Shown: piece by piece, positions 44,028 to 52,847 of the stretch
Position numbering within the stretch: position 1 is the first letter of the stretch
Layout: each line of letters begins with the position of its first letter
From: an uncultured Lachnospiraceae bacterium
GTDB taxonomy: Bacteria; Bacillota; Clostridia; Lachnospirales; Lachnospiraceae
NCBI GenBank assembly: GCA_910578645.1
Contig: CAJTQI010000012.1
Coordinates: forward strand, 1-64,000
Direction: 5' to 3'
Length of the DNA: 64,000 bases
Translations under genes and position numbers: made by a program
The notes under the pieces: model-generated
The model's input: the letters and a program-made list of their open reading frames with translations, nothing else
Told to the model about the DNA's origin: nothing
Databases searched by the model: none

Positions 44028-44389
44028 CAGCCAACAACCTTCTTAACAGCCTCCAACACACGGTCTGCCTGGAATGGCTTAACGATAAAGTCTTTTGCAC
44101 CGGACTGGATGGATTCAATAACCATCGCCTGCTGACCCATAGCAGAGCACATAATAATCATTGCGCCCGGGTCGGCCTCTTTAATCTTCTTAAGCGCCTG
44201 GATGCCATCCATCTCAGGCATCGTGATATCCATCAATACCAAGTCAGGCTTTAACTCATTATACTTTTCAACAGCTTTTGCGCCATTCTCGGCTTCACCT
44301 GCCACATTATACCCATTCTTGGTCAGGATGTCCTTAATCATCATACGCATGAACGCTGCATCATCACATATCAAAATATTTTTTGCCAT
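44027..44389 (-). CDS. cheY: Chemotaxis response regulator CheY
   Basis: 120 residues, single receiver domain: DD at 9-10, phospho-acceptor Asp54 in LVLMDITMPEMDG, Ser in IIMCSAMGQ, and Lys in DFIVKPF. Phosphorylated by CheA; binds FliM/FliY. The placement between fliY and fliO matches B. subtilis. Confidence 0.98.
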   Translation of the reverse strand: MAKNILICDDAAFMRMMIKDILTKNGYNVAGEAENGAKAVEKYNELKPDLVLMDITMPEMDGIQALKKIKEADPGAMIIMCSAMGQQAMVIESIQSGAKDFIVKPFQADRVLEAVKKVVG

Positions 44390-44409
44390 CTTTCTTCTCC
44401 TATCACTCT

Positions 44410-45690
44410 TTATTTGATAATTTCGGTTACCCGAACACCAAAGCTCTCTTCGATTACAACAACTTCACCTTTTGCCACAAATTTACCATTTACCAATACA
44501 TCAATCGGCTCACCGGCAATTTTATCCAACTCTATAATCGTTCCGGGCGAGAAATCCAGAATATCCGATATAGATTTGGAAGTCCTTCCAAGTTCTACAG
44601 TCACCTCAAGAGGCACATCCTTAATCAACCCAATGTTCTCCTGCGTCTGTGCAGGATTAAAATTATTGGAAAAATTTTGAAACTGTGCGGGCTGTATATT
44701 CATATTCGGCTGCATACCCATCTGCATCTGTGGCATTCCCATTCCCATCTGCGGCATCATCTGCATCTGTGGCATCCCCATTCCCATCTGCGGCATCATC
44801 TGCATCTGTGGCATCCCCATTCCCATCTGATTCATATCCATCTGTTGTGGCGCCATCTGAGGTGCTGCCTGTGGCGCCGACATTTGGAGCGTTGCCTGAG
44901 GTGCCGCCTGTGGTGCTGCTGCAGGCATTGAAGCACTGTCCCCTAATTGGTTCTTTAAGAAAGTATCGCACAATTCTTTCGCAAAGTCCATAGGATATAA
45001 CTGCATAATTGTGGAATCAACCAAATCATCTATCTGCATACGGAACGCGATTTTGACAAAAGTACCTGCCAAAAACGGTGCAATTTCCCCACCGGATTTG
45101 AATGCGGTCAAATCAACCAGGCTTGCCTCCGGCGGACTAATATCAATCATCTTATCCAACATGGTGGAAAGCGATGTGGCCGAAGAACCCATCATCTGAT
45201 TCATAGCCTCGGAGATTGCACTCAAATGCAGTTCTCCCAGCTCTCCATCCGTATTGCTTCCATCGCCGCCCATCATAAGGTCGGTGATGACCTTCACATC
45301 ATGCTCCTTTAAAACCAGGATATTAGAGCCATCAAGACCCACCGTATATTTTATTTGAATGAACACGCACGGTTTTTCATATTCAACCAGCACATTCTCC
45401 CATTTGGCTAATGTAACAACCGGCGTTGTAATGTTAACCTTACGGTTAACAAGCGAGAACAATGTAGTCGCCGAAGAACCCATACTAATATTGGCCACTT
45501 CACCGATTGCGTCTTTCTCCATATCCGTCATAAGCGAGCTGTCAACATCTTCACCTGCCGACGGCGTTGGAGGTGTCAACGGTGCGACAGGCGCCTCAGG
45601 TTCTTTCGGCTCTACCGGTGCAGCACTGCTTGGTGCATCCATACCGCTTAAGAGTGCATTTATTTCGTCTTGTGATAACATTCCGTCCAT
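44410..45690 (-). CDS. fliY: Flagellar switch protein and CheY-P phosphatase FliY
   Basis: 426 residues. N-terminal CheY-P-binding peptide MLSQDEINALLSGM; CheC-like phosphatase domain with two ExxN-type helices (DAIGEVANISMGSS and SAISEAMNQMMGSS); a Met/Gln-rich linker with tandem 13-residue repeats (about 285-325); C-terminal FliN domain (LEVTVELGRTSKSISDIL, IELDKIAGEPIDVLVNGK). It both forms the C-ring and dephosphorylates CheY-P. Confidence 0.96.
   Translation of the reverse strand: MDGMLSQDEINALLSGMDAPSSAAPVEPKEPEAPVAPLTPPTPSAGEDVDSSLMTDMEKDAIGEVANISMGSSATTLFSLVNRKVNITTPVVTLAKWENVLVEYEKPCVFIQIKYTVGLDGSNILVLKEHDVKVITDLMMGGDGSNTDGELGELHLSAISEAMNQMMGSSATSLSTMLDKMIDISPPEASLVDLTAFKSGGEIAPFLAGTFVKIAFRMQIDDLVDSTIMQLYPMDFAKELCDTFLKNQLGDSASMPAAAPQAAPQATLQMSAPQAAPQMAPQQMDMNQMGMGMPQMQMMPQMGMGMPQMQMMPQMGMGMPQMQMGMQPNMNIQPAQFQNFSNNFNPAQTQENIGLIKDVPLEVTVELGRTSKSISDILDFSPGTIIELDKIAGEPIDVLVNGKFVAKGEVVVIEESFGVRVTEIIK
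44722..44832 (-). repeat. 39-bp tandem repeats in the fliY linker
   Basis: About 2.6 near-identical copies of a 39-base unit (copies of CATCTGTGGCAT at 44725, 44764, 44803) encode QMQMMPQMGMGMP. In-frame units may vary in number by slippage without disrupting the protein. Confidence 0.9.
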
Positions 45691-45694
45691 GCCT

Positions 45695-46675
45695 TTACTC
45701 CCCCTCTCTAATTACCGATGTAACTCTCACAGCATATTTATCCTTGCTAGAGCCCGGTAATGCGGTGAACTTTTTAATATTGCCAACATATACATTTAAA
45801 TCATGTTCTACATCGGTATCCAACCGTATAATATCCCCAACTTGAATATTGACAAAATCATTCACGGCAACTTTTGTCCTTCCAAGCACCGCCTTCACCG
45901 GAACATCTACCCTTCTAATCAACGCCTCGATATATTCCTCGAAGTTTTCTTCTCTCTGTTCCTGCATATTCGCATACCAGTACTTGGTATTCAATTTATC
46001 CATGACTGACTCAAGCGTGAAGAACGGAAGGCATATATTCATAAATCCTTCCACATCTCCTATCTTCATATTCAATGTAACAATCGCAATCATGTCATTA
46101 GGCGCAATCACCTGGGCAAACTGGGAATTCGTCTCAATCCTCTCCATCATAGGATTAAGGTCAACAACATTCTTCCACGGCTCACGCATAAGCTGCATAC
46201 ATACCACCATCATCTTCTCAATGATAGTCATCTCTATTTCCGTAAAATCCCGGCTCTTGTCAAGCGGCTCTCCCGCCCCGCCAAGCATCCTGTCAATCAT
46301 CGCATATCCAAGCTGCGTCGCCAGCTCTATGATGATTGTACCGCCAAGCGGCTGGAAATTAACAATGCCCAAAATAACCGGATTTGACAAGGCATTGGTA
46401 AACTCCGAAAAAATGACCGTCTCAGAACTTGCTACGGAAATCTGTATATTCTTCCTGAGATAAATCGGAAGGCTTGTTGATAACAGCCGCCCATAATGCT
46501 CATATATTATTTCCAATGTACGCAGATGCTCTTTCGAGAACTTTGTAGGACGTTTAAAGTCATAGTTCTTCACCTGCTTATCACTGCTGTTACTCATATC
46601 ATCTGCATCTATTTCACCGCTGCTAAGCGCTGCGAGCAGATTGTCAATCTCATTTTGAGAAAGTACCTCTCCCAC
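45695..46675 (-). CDS. fliM: Flagellar motor switch protein FliM
   Basis: 326 residues. N-terminal CheY-binding EVLSQNEIDNLLAAL, then a CheC-like middle domain with FSEFTNALSNPVI and LGGAGEPLDKSRDFTEIE, and a C-terminal SpoA-like domain (PVKAVLGRTKVAVNDFVNIQVGDIIRLD). Start GTG (46673-46675) with CAGGAGGTG upstream. Conveys CheY-P binding to motor direction. Confidence 0.97.
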   Translation of the reverse strand: MGEVLSQNEIDNLLAALSSGEIDADDMSNSSDKQVKNYDFKRPTKFSKEHLRTLEIIYEHYGRLLSTSLPIYLRKNIQISVASSETVIFSEFTNALSNPVILGIVNFQPLGGTIIIELATQLGYAMIDRMLGGAGEPLDKSRDFTEIEMTIIEKMMVVCMQLMREPWKNVVDLNPMMERIETNSQFAQVIAPNDMIAIVTLNMKIGDVEGFMNICLPFFTLESVMDKLNTKYWYANMQEQREENFEEYIEALIRRVDVPVKAVLGRTKVAVNDFVNIQVGDIIRLDTDVEHDLNVYVGNIKKFTALPGSSKDKYAVRVTSVIREGE

Positions 46676-46709
46676 GAAAGTTCACCTCCTGTGGCACATA
46701 TTTAAGGAA

Positions 46710-47231
46710 TTACTGATACATAATATCGCTAAACGCCACATTAAAGATAAACTCGGAATCGAACATATCCTGAATACGTTTTAATATCTCTTCTTTAATC
46801 TCTTCCTGATTATTCCTGGCTTCGTCCAACGTATACTGGCTATAGACATCATTAATTTCACTCTTAATCAAGCTTTCACGTTCCTCTAAGCCTTCACCAT
46901 ATGTTTTATATCCTTTATCCTTTGTATTCATAGATAAAGTTATAGTTGCAATGAAGAAATGTGGCTGCCCTTCTTCATCTAGCTTCAAAGGCATCGTCAT
47001 CTTCTCTGAAATATCGTATGTTGCTATCTCAGACATCGGAATATCCGGCTGTGACATATCTTCCCCATTGCCGCTTGCCTCAAGCTCCAAATTGAGCGCC
47101 GTCGCAATATTATCTACCAATGCCGCTGTCTTCTTGGAACTCCCCACCACACTAAACATCATAATAGCCGTCAAAACGATATTAACGATTAATAATGCCA
47201 GTACGATAACAGAAATCAGATTCTTCTTCAT
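46710..47231 (-). CDS. fliL: Flagellar basal body-associated protein FliL
   Basis: 173 residues from MKKNLISVIVLALLIVNIVL (47229-47231, AAAGGAG upstream); one membrane helix and an outside domain similar to FliL (YDISEKMTMPLKL, LSMNTKD, RIQDMFDSEFIFNVAFSDIMYQ). It supports stator function and lies between motB and fliM. A longer start at 47291 is not supported. Confidence 0.9.
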   Translation of the reverse strand: MKKNLISVIVLALLIVNIVLTAIMMFSVVGSSKKTAALVDNIATALNLELEASGNGEDMSQPDIPMSEIATYDISEKMTMPLKLDEEGQPHFFIATITLSMNTKDKGYKTYGEGLEERESLIKSEINDVYSQYTLDEARNNQEEIKEEILKRIQDMFDSEFIFNVAFSDIMYQ

Positions 47232-47327
47232 GACTGTAACATTCTCCTTTATACACTTTCTAAATTGTTTTGGTAAACTACCATCTTTCAAGGCGCTGCC
47301 TGACAGCAGGCCGCATGGCCATCCACA

Positions 47328-47352
47328 TTATGAAAATCAAGGATTTTCATAA
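47328..47352 (-). repeat. Perfect hairpin between motB and fliL
   Basis: TTATGAAAATC/GATTTTCATAA with loop AAG (47328-47338/47342-47352). On the transcribed strand the T-run precedes the stem, so it is not a terminator; it could stabilise mRNA ends or guide processing. Confidence 0.6.
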
Positions 47353-47398
47353 AAAACATTTAACAGACCCTTACGAGCGCTATTCCCATACCCCACAA

Positions 47399-48205
47399 TC
47401 AATACGCACTCAACGAATTATAAATCTTAATTTCAACTCTCCGGTTCCGGGTTCTTCCTTCTGCCGTGGAATTATCCGCGACAGGTACATACTCTCCCCT
47501 GCCTGAATGTTTGACTTTCGCCGGGTCCAAATTTGTAACTGACAAAAGATAGTCAAACACCGACAGCGCACGTCCGGAACTCAGTTCGTTATTATTCGAA
47601 TACTTAGCGCCGGACATCGGAACATTATCCGTATGTCCTTCAATCTCAATCGTCCCTTCAGCATACCGTTCCAAAATCGCACCAACTTGGTCCAATACCG
47701 GCTTCGCTTCATCCTTCAGCAAAGTGCTGCCCGAATCAAAAAGCAGCGCTCCCTTCAATGTAAGCTGCACATACTGGGATGTAATCTCGATATCAATTTC
47801 CCGCCCCATATCTTTTTCATCTATTGCTTCTTGTATCTTCTCGGAAAGTTCCTCAGATTCTTCCATCTGGGCCTCTTCCATTTGTTCCTGTACTTTCGCC
47901 ACATCATCGTCAACGATTTCTCCCGATTCCATCTTACCCGTACTGTTGATGAAATCATCCAACTCATTGAGCTGGCTCACACCGTTACTAATCAACATAC
48001 CGTCACCAATTGCGGAAGCGCCCGCATCAAATACGGAAAACATCTGATTAAAAGATGCCGCAATCTGTTCCTGCTTATCCTCGTCAATCGTAGACATTGC
48101 AAAGAGAAGCACGAAGAAACACAGCAACAGGTTCATCAAATCACCAAACGTGGTTTGCCACGCAGGCGCGCCTTTCGGCGGCTCATCCGGCTTCCTGTTA
48201 GCCAT
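47399..48205 (-). CDS. motB: Flagellar stator protein MotB
   Basis: 268 residues from MANRKPDEPPKGAPAWQTTFGD (48203-48205, GGAGGTG upstream). One membrane helix with the essential proton/ion-binding Asp22 at FGDLMNLLLCFFVLLFAM; the plug follows; the C-terminal OmpA-like peptidoglycan-binding domain shows EGHTDNVPMS and NNELSSGRALSVFDYL. It overlaps motA by 8 bases. Confidence 0.96.
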   Translation of the reverse strand: MANRKPDEPPKGAPAWQTTFGDLMNLLLCFFVLLFAMSTIDEDKQEQIAASFNQMFSVFDAGASAIGDGMLISNGVSQLNELDDFINSTGKMESGEIVDDDVAKVQEQMEEAQMEESEELSEKIQEAIDEKDMGREIDIEITSQYVQLTLKGALLFDSGSTLLKDEAKPVLDQVGAILERYAEGTIEIEGHTDNVPMSGAKYSNNNELSSGRALSVFDYLLSVTNLDPAKVKHSGRGEYVPVADNSTAEGRTRNRRVEIKIYNSLSAY

Positions 48206-48995
48206 TCGCTTCACCTCCGAGCTCATCCTCTGAAACCGTTCTGTCACCCGGCGCCAAGAAGGACTTAAGCTTCTCTTCTATAACACGTGGGTTCTCACCT
48301 GCCTGGATGGACAGAAGGCCTTCAATCTCTATTTCTTTCACCATCATCTCTTCCGCATTCTTACCCTTCAGCTTCGCGGATACCGGTGCACATATCCAGT
48401 TTGCAAGGACAGCCCCGTACAATGTGGTTACAAGCGCGACCGCCATATTCGGTCCTATGGAAGCAAAATCCGACAAGTCCCTAAGCATGTTAATCAGACC
48501 AATCAGCGTACCAATCATACCCCACGCAGGACCCATTGCTCCGACATTATCCCAAAAACCGATTTTATCTTTATGCCTGCTCTCCACACTGGCAAGCTCC
48601 GTCTCCATAATTGCACGCACAAGTTCCGGGTCAGTACCGTCCACAACAAGCAAAATTCCTTTCTTAAGGAAATCATCATCTATCTCCCCTGCCGCTTCTT
48701 CCAAAGAAAGCAGACCCTCTTTACGGGCAACATTGGAAAGGTCTATTATCTTCTGAATAATCTCGGGAACATTCAAGGCTGACACCTTAAAAATCAACTT
48801 AATACTCTTAAGGCCGCCTAAGAAATCAGGCAGTGTATAACTTGCAAGTATACACATGAAAGAACCACCAAAAGTAATCAGTGCCGACGGCGGATCCATG
48901 AAACCTGACAATACGTCAAATCCCTTGCCGTACACCATACCAAAGACCATCAAGATAAAACATACTACCAAACCGATAACTGAAGCTATATCCAT
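48198..48995 (-). CDS. motA: Flagellar stator protein MotA
   Basis: 265 residues with four membrane helices; cytoplasmic loop contains LVRAIMETELASVESRHKDKI and the segment DNVGAMGPAWGMIGTLIGLINML with the conserved prolines. Pumps ions with MotB. MDIASVIGLVVCFILMVFGMV is the first helix. Preceded by flbD. Confidence 0.96.
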   Translation of the reverse strand: MDIASVIGLVVCFILMVFGMVYGKGFDVLSGFMDPPSALITFGGSFMCILASYTLPDFLGGLKSIKLIFKVSALNVPEIIQKIIDLSNVARKEGLLSLEEAAGEIDDDFLKKGILLVVDGTDPELVRAIMETELASVESRHKDKIGFWDNVGAMGPAWGMIGTLIGLINMLRDLSDFASIGPNMAVALVTTLYGAVLANWICAPVSAKLKGKNAEEMMVKEIEIEGLLSIQAGENPRVIEEKLKSFLAPGDRTVSEDELGGEANG

Positions 48996-49014
48996 CTGTA
49001 ATCACCCATTTACA

Positions 49015-49200
49015 CTAATCTGCAAAAATATCCTTTCTATACGATTTTACTAAATTTTTCACTTCTTGTCTACTTTCTTTTACAATTATTTTCCGCCCGG
49101 TCGTAAAAGACAAAACGGTGTCCGGCGTCTCCTCGACAAGCTCCAGCAAGTCAGGATTTACAAGAACTTTCACGCCATTAATCTTCGTGACTTCTATCAT
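49015..49200 (-). CDS. swrD: FlbD/SwrD-family protein (61 aa)
   Basis: MIEVTKINGVKVLVNPDLLE then VEETPDTVLSFTTGRKIIVKES: a 61-residue protein of the FlbD/SwrD family, which in B. subtilis is needed for full motor power with MotAB. The ATG at 49198-49200 has GGAG upstream; a longer hydrophobic frame extension runs into the promoter and is not coding. It is the first gene of a transcription unit with motA and motB. Confidence 0.93.
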   Translation of the reverse strand: MIEVTKINGVKVLVNPDLLELVEETPDTVLSFTTGRKIIVKESRQEVKNLVKSYRKDIFAD

Positions 49201-49274
49201 GGCACCACTCCTGCATTTAACTAATGTATACGTTGTAAATATGTAAATAAATATATAAATCATAGAACTTTTAT

Positions 49275-49303
49275 ATTTTACCACACTTCTTATAAAACTG
49301 CAA
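49275..49303 (-). promoter_or_regulatory. Sigma-A-type promoter before swrD-motA-motB
   Basis: On the minus strand TTGCAG (49298-49303) and TAAAAT (49275-49280) are separated by exactly 17 bases, about 75 bases before the swrD start. It would give stator and downstream genes a second start independent of the flgB promoter. Confidence 0.65.
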
Positions 49304-49402
49304 AAAAAAGCCCCAAAAAAGTCTGACAAAAATTGCCATGTAAAAGAAGCGTATAATGATAAAAACATCCAAAGTAAAAAAATCCGTATAAAGAACGGCT
49401 TG

Positions 49403-49435
49403 AAAAGAGGAACCTCCTGAAACAGGAAGTTCCTC
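49403..49435 (-). terminator. Hairpin after flgE, partial terminator
   Basis: Stem of 13 bases with one mismatch, GAGGAACCTCCTG/CAGGAAGTTCCTC (49407-49419/49423-49435), followed on the minus strand by TTTTC. The short U-tract and the promoter just downstream suggest an attenuating boundary within the cluster. Confidence 0.6.
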
Positions 49436-49474
49436 CTATGATGCATTGTAATATACCGATGAATCCTAAAGTAT

Positions 49475-51490
49475 TTATCTCTTCAGGTTTACAAGTTCCT
49501 CCAACAGTGTATCAGAAGTGGTGATAATACGGCTGTTTGCCTGGAAACCACGCTGTGTGGTAATCATCGTCGTAAACTCGGAGGACAAATCTACATTACT
49601 CATCTCCAATACACCGGAAGTCATGGAACCGCCGCTCTCTGTAATGTTCTTACCTACCCCATCGAACTCACCGGAGTTCATAGTCGCGGTGTACAGGTTA
49701 TTCCCTGCCTTGGAAAGACCGGAGGCGTTGGCAAATTCCGCCACCGCAATCTGTCCAAGAAGTTTCGTAAGGCCGTTGTCATAAGATGCGGTAATCCTAC
49801 CGTCCTGCCCTACCTCGATACCAATCAGCTCTCCCGGTTTACGTCCTGCGCCGATGGAACTGCTCTCGATAGAACCGGCTGTGTATTCCAGTGTACATTT
49901 CTTACCGTTACCGAAATTATTGACAGACGAAAAGTCGATTTCAATGTTGTTGAACTGGCTCAAGTCGACAATATCTCCTGCCAGGGTGGATGCGGAAGGA
50001 TTGAAGTTAAGCGTCGCCGTATCGCTTCCCTGTGTCCCGATATAGGAGAATGTACCTGTATCATGGTCAAATACAAGCCTGTTACCCTTATTGTTCTCCG
50101 TTATCTGAATCTGCGCAGCGCCGTCATTTCCAATCCAGTCAATCGCATAACTCTTGCCGTTCCCCGCCTCCAGGCCATATACCTGGGATAAGATTTTCGC
50201 TTGATTTTCCAAATCAGCATCAGCCGGGTCCAACACCACGCCGAAGTTTGTGGTGCCGTCAAAATAAGCATCTTCCAGTGTATCGAAGGTAGCGGTAAAA
50301 GAAACCTGAACCTCATCATTGTTGACCGCAACCTTGATGCTGCCTTTATCTACGCCCTCCAGGCCTTCAAACAGAGCCGTCCACTCTGCTTCTGTCATCC
50401 CCTTGCCTGCCTTATCCGCATCCTTCATATAATATTTGTTTGTCTTGGAATCATACAGCAAATTGTAAGGTGACTTTTCCAACTGGTCTTTTGTCAGTGT
50501 TACATTACCTTCTACTTTAACCGGCGTACCTGCCGCAACGTCTCCTGCCGCAGCGGGGTCCACAATCTTGATTCCGTCTTTGCCGGCGGCTACCATCATG
50601 GCATTGTTGCTGTAATCTTTCAAAATATTTTCCAAAGTCTTATTCACGGAGAACTTCCCGTCTGCCGTGTAGGTCACACCAGACACCATATTGTATTTCT
50701 GTGTCGTCACCTTATTCGCAGTTTCTCCGAATGTCGCAATCTGCTCGATATTACTCAGTCCGTACTTTTTCACCAGGGATACACCGCTGTCGTCAATGAT
50801 ATCATCGAGCTGTACACGGAATTCATCATCGCTGCCCGTACCGTGGAAACTAAACTTCGCCGTATACTTATAGCCCTGTGCGTCGAAGAAAATCAATGTA
50901 CGTACCGCACCGGCCGTGCTGTTAATCGAAGGGTCATGCTTATCCAGAATACCCGTCACATAGGCCAGGCTGGTTGCCTCCGGCGGAGATTCCAAATTGC
51001 TCTTATGCATAACCGTCAGGGCAGATACCACGTCCTGCTTGATATCTCCTGTCTCCGGGTCTACCTGCCATCCCATAACCGTGTAACCGGTGTTCGCCAT
51101 AACCAAATTACCCGCGCCGTCCACGGTGAAGGAACCGTCCCTTGTAAAGAAGTTCTGGGAACCGTCGCTTACCACGAAGAAGGACTCGCCCTCAATCATG
51201 ATATCCCACGGATTGTTGGTAGACTGTGCAGAACCCTGGGAAGTAATTGCTGTGGAAATAGCGCCTGTCTTCGCACCCAGACCAATCTGCCTGGGGTTGA
51301 TACCACCGCGTCCTGTAGAATCGTTTGCACCGGACGCCGCCTGGGTTGTCTGGTACAGCAAATCGCTAAATACCATGTTCTGTGATTTGTATGCCGTTGT
51401 GTTAACGTTTGCAATATTATTACCGATAACGTCCATTCTGGTCTGATGGGTCTTAAGACCTGCCACACCAGAGAACAATGATCTCATCAT
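49475..51490 (-). CDS. flgE: Flagellar hook protein FlgE
   Basis: 671 residues. N-terminal rod/hook signature MRSLFSGVAGLKTHQTRMDVIGNNIANVNT, FSDLLYQTTQAA; C-terminal AEFANASGLSKAGNNLYTAT and SNVDLSSEFTTMITTQRGFQANSRIITTSDTLLEELVNLK. The long central part (about 150-570) is variable and surface exposed; the protein is longer than the roughly 260-400 residues usual for hook proteins of Bacilli. AAGGAGG before the ATG pair. Polymerises into the hook under the FlgD cap. Confidence 0.95.
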   Translation of the reverse strand: MMRSLFSGVAGLKTHQTRMDVIGNNIANVNTTAYKSQNMVFSDLLYQTTQAASGANDSTGRGGINPRQIGLGAKTGAISTAITSQGSAQSTNNPWDIMIEGESFFVVSDGSQNFFTRDGSFTVDGAGNLVMANTGYTVMGWQVDPETGDIKQDVVSALTVMHKSNLESPPEATSLAYVTGILDKHDPSINSTAGAVRTLIFFDAQGYKYTAKFSFHGTGSDDEFRVQLDDIIDDSGVSLVKKYGLSNIEQIATFGETANKVTTQKYNMVSGVTYTADGKFSVNKTLENILKDYSNNAMMVAAGKDGIKIVDPAAAGDVAAGTPVKVEGNVTLTKDQLEKSPYNLLYDSKTNKYYMKDADKAGKGMTEAEWTALFEGLEGVDKGSIKVAVNNDEVQVSFTATFDTLEDAYFDGTTNFGVVLDPADADLENQAKILSQVYGLEAGNGKSYAIDWIGNDGAAQIQITENNKGNRLVFDHDTGTFSYIGTQGSDTATLNFNPSASTLAGDIVDLSQFNNIEIDFSSVNNFGNGKKCTLEYTAGSIESSSIGAGRKPGELIGIEVGQDGRITASYDNGLTKLLGQIAVAEFANASGLSKAGNNLYTATMNSGEFDGVGKNITESGGSMTSGVLEMSNVDLSSEFTTMITTQRGFQANSRIITTSDTLLEELVNLKR

Positions 51491-51530
51491 AGTGATATGA
51501 CCTCCTTAATCTGTCTTGAAAAGAAACCGT

Positions 51531-51558
51531 GAAGAAATCGCATGAAAGCGATTTCTTC
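51531..51558 (-). repeat. Perfect hairpin upstream of flgE
   Basis: GAAGAAATCGC/GCGATTTCTTC (51531-51541/51548-51558), loop of six bases, no U-tract on the transcribed strand. Located 40 bases before the flgE start. Confidence 0.6.
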
Positions 51559-51632
51559 CGACATTGCTTAAAGCAGCATCTTCATCTGCCCGTTTCTGTC
51601 ATTCCGGGGCATCAGCCTCCATAAAGGTCCGG

Positions 51633-52037
51633 CTAAATAATCACGGCTCCGTCAATATTAGTAAATACGTTTTCGTTGGTTTCTGTCTGTTCCATGGCCG
51701 TGATGACCGTCTGGTTTGGCACATTCACGATAAATGCCAACGAATCCACGATAACCAACGATTCGTTAATCCCTTTCGCTTCCGCTTTGGCCGCCCCCAT
51801 ATTCAGGCGCTCCACCTGCTCTTTAGTCAGTTCAATCTTCCTGTCAATCAGCCGGTTTGCCGCGTGTTTGGAGAATTTTACTTCACCTTCTTTACTGATA
51901 CCGTCCGTCTTACCGGATAAGATATCCTGAAAACTCGGCGCTTGTGCTCCCGCCTCCTGCGTTTTTTGTCTGCCTGCACTCAAATACTGGTGCTGCAACT
52001 GCTCTATAGAAAGGAATTGATTGCCTTGAATCTTCAT
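51633..52037 (-). CDS. Flagellar operon protein of the TIGR02530 family (134 aa)
   Basis: Shows FSKHAANRLIDRKIELTKEQVERLNMGAAKAEAKG and LVIVDSLAFIVNVPNQTVITAMEQTE, the conserved core of this family, found only in flagellar clusters of Firmicutes between flgD and flgE. Its function is unknown; a role in hook assembly is suggested by place. GGAGGAG lies upstream of the ATG. Confidence 0.88.
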   Translation of the reverse strand: MKIQGNQFLSIEQLQHQYLSAGRQKTQEAGAQAPSFQDILSGKTDGISKEGEVKFSKHAANRLIDRKIELTKEQVERLNMGAAKAEAKGINESLVIVDSLAFIVNVPNQTVITAMEQTETNENVFTNIDGAVII

Positions 52038-52077
52038 ATTCTCTCCTCCTTGAGATAGCTACTGCCGCCTCCGGCGG

Positions 52078-52791
52078 CTATTCTGAGTCGGAATCTCCCT
52101 CCGGCGGCTCTGTATTACCTTCATCACCTTCATCTCCGTCGTCACCGTCCGTATTTGGGGTAATTTCTTCCATCCTCTTGACGTATTCCTTCATACCGTC
52201 GATATAATCGTCTGTAAGGAAGCTCTTCTGATAATCGTCCATACTGTCATAAATCTCTTTCAGTCTGTCTACCTTCTCCCTGTCAGCGTCTGTCAGAAGC
52301 CCGATTTCAGGAAGCTTTCTGTAGATATCCACAAACTCTGCCGCAAGCGCATATGCATCCAGATACTTTTCATCCGCCACCTTATCCAAATCATCCAGGG
52401 AATACAATTCTCCGCCAATGGATAAGTAAGCCTTACCATTCTCGTATACCACATAATCCACATTGCCCTGTACCTGAGTCGTTCTGCCCGCACTGTCCGT
52501 AACCTTCATCAGGACGGTCTGGCCTACTAAACTGGATGCCCTGGACAATTCCAACGTAGCGCTCATGTTCTGCATCTGTTCCAATTCGGAGAAAGTTGCA
52601 AACTGTGAAATATACTCTGTATTGGATGTGGGCTCCAAAGGGTCCTGGTATTTCATCTGCGCTACTAAAAGCTGTAGAAACGCGTCTTTATCCAAGTTGG
52701 AACCTGTCTTCTTTTCATTTTTCTTCGCTAAGGAAGCTGCTGTCTGCTGCTCGACGAACTTGCCGTCTTTTACTTCTTGTACTACGCCCAT
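52078..52791 (-). CDS. flgD: Flagellar hook capping protein FlgD
   Basis: 237 residues from MGVVQEVKDGKFVEQQ (52789-52791, AAAGGAG upstream). Conserved part: LDKDAFLQLLVAQMKYQDPLEPTSNTEYISQFATFSELEQMQNM, then ASSLVGQTVLMKV. The region after about residue 120 is a family-untypical helical part, and the end is an acidic tail (DGDDGDEGDEGNTEPPEGD). Cap protein needed for hook polymerisation. Confidence 0.92.
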   Translation of the reverse strand: MGVVQEVKDGKFVEQQTAASLAKKNEKKTGSNLDKDAFLQLLVAQMKYQDPLEPTSNTEYISQFATFSELEQMQNMSATLELSRASSLVGQTVLMKVTDSAGRTTQVQGNVDYVVYENGKAYLSIGGELYSLDDLDKVADEKYLDAYALAAEFVDIYRKLPEIGLLTDADREKVDRLKEIYDSMDDYQKSFLTDDYIDGMKEYVKRMEEITPNTDGDDGDEGDEGNTEPPEGDSDSE

Positions 52792-52847
52792 GTAGTCTCT
52801 CCTTTCTTTGATTTTGCTAACGGCCAATTAACTTGCTGTAATTCTTG

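Noticed and set aside
44722..44832. FliY repeats as CRISPR or mobile repeats
   Set aside because: The 39-base unit is in frame and encodes a continuous Met/Gln-rich linker.
47328..47352. Hairpin between motB and fliL as a terminator
   Set aside because: The T-run is on the wrong side for the minus-strand transcript, and the operon continues into motility genes with normal spacing; read as a structural hairpin instead.
49201..49446. N-terminal hydrophobic extension of the swrD gene
   Set aside because: It contains the promoter and an A/T-rich leader; the family protein starts at 49200 with its own ribosome site.
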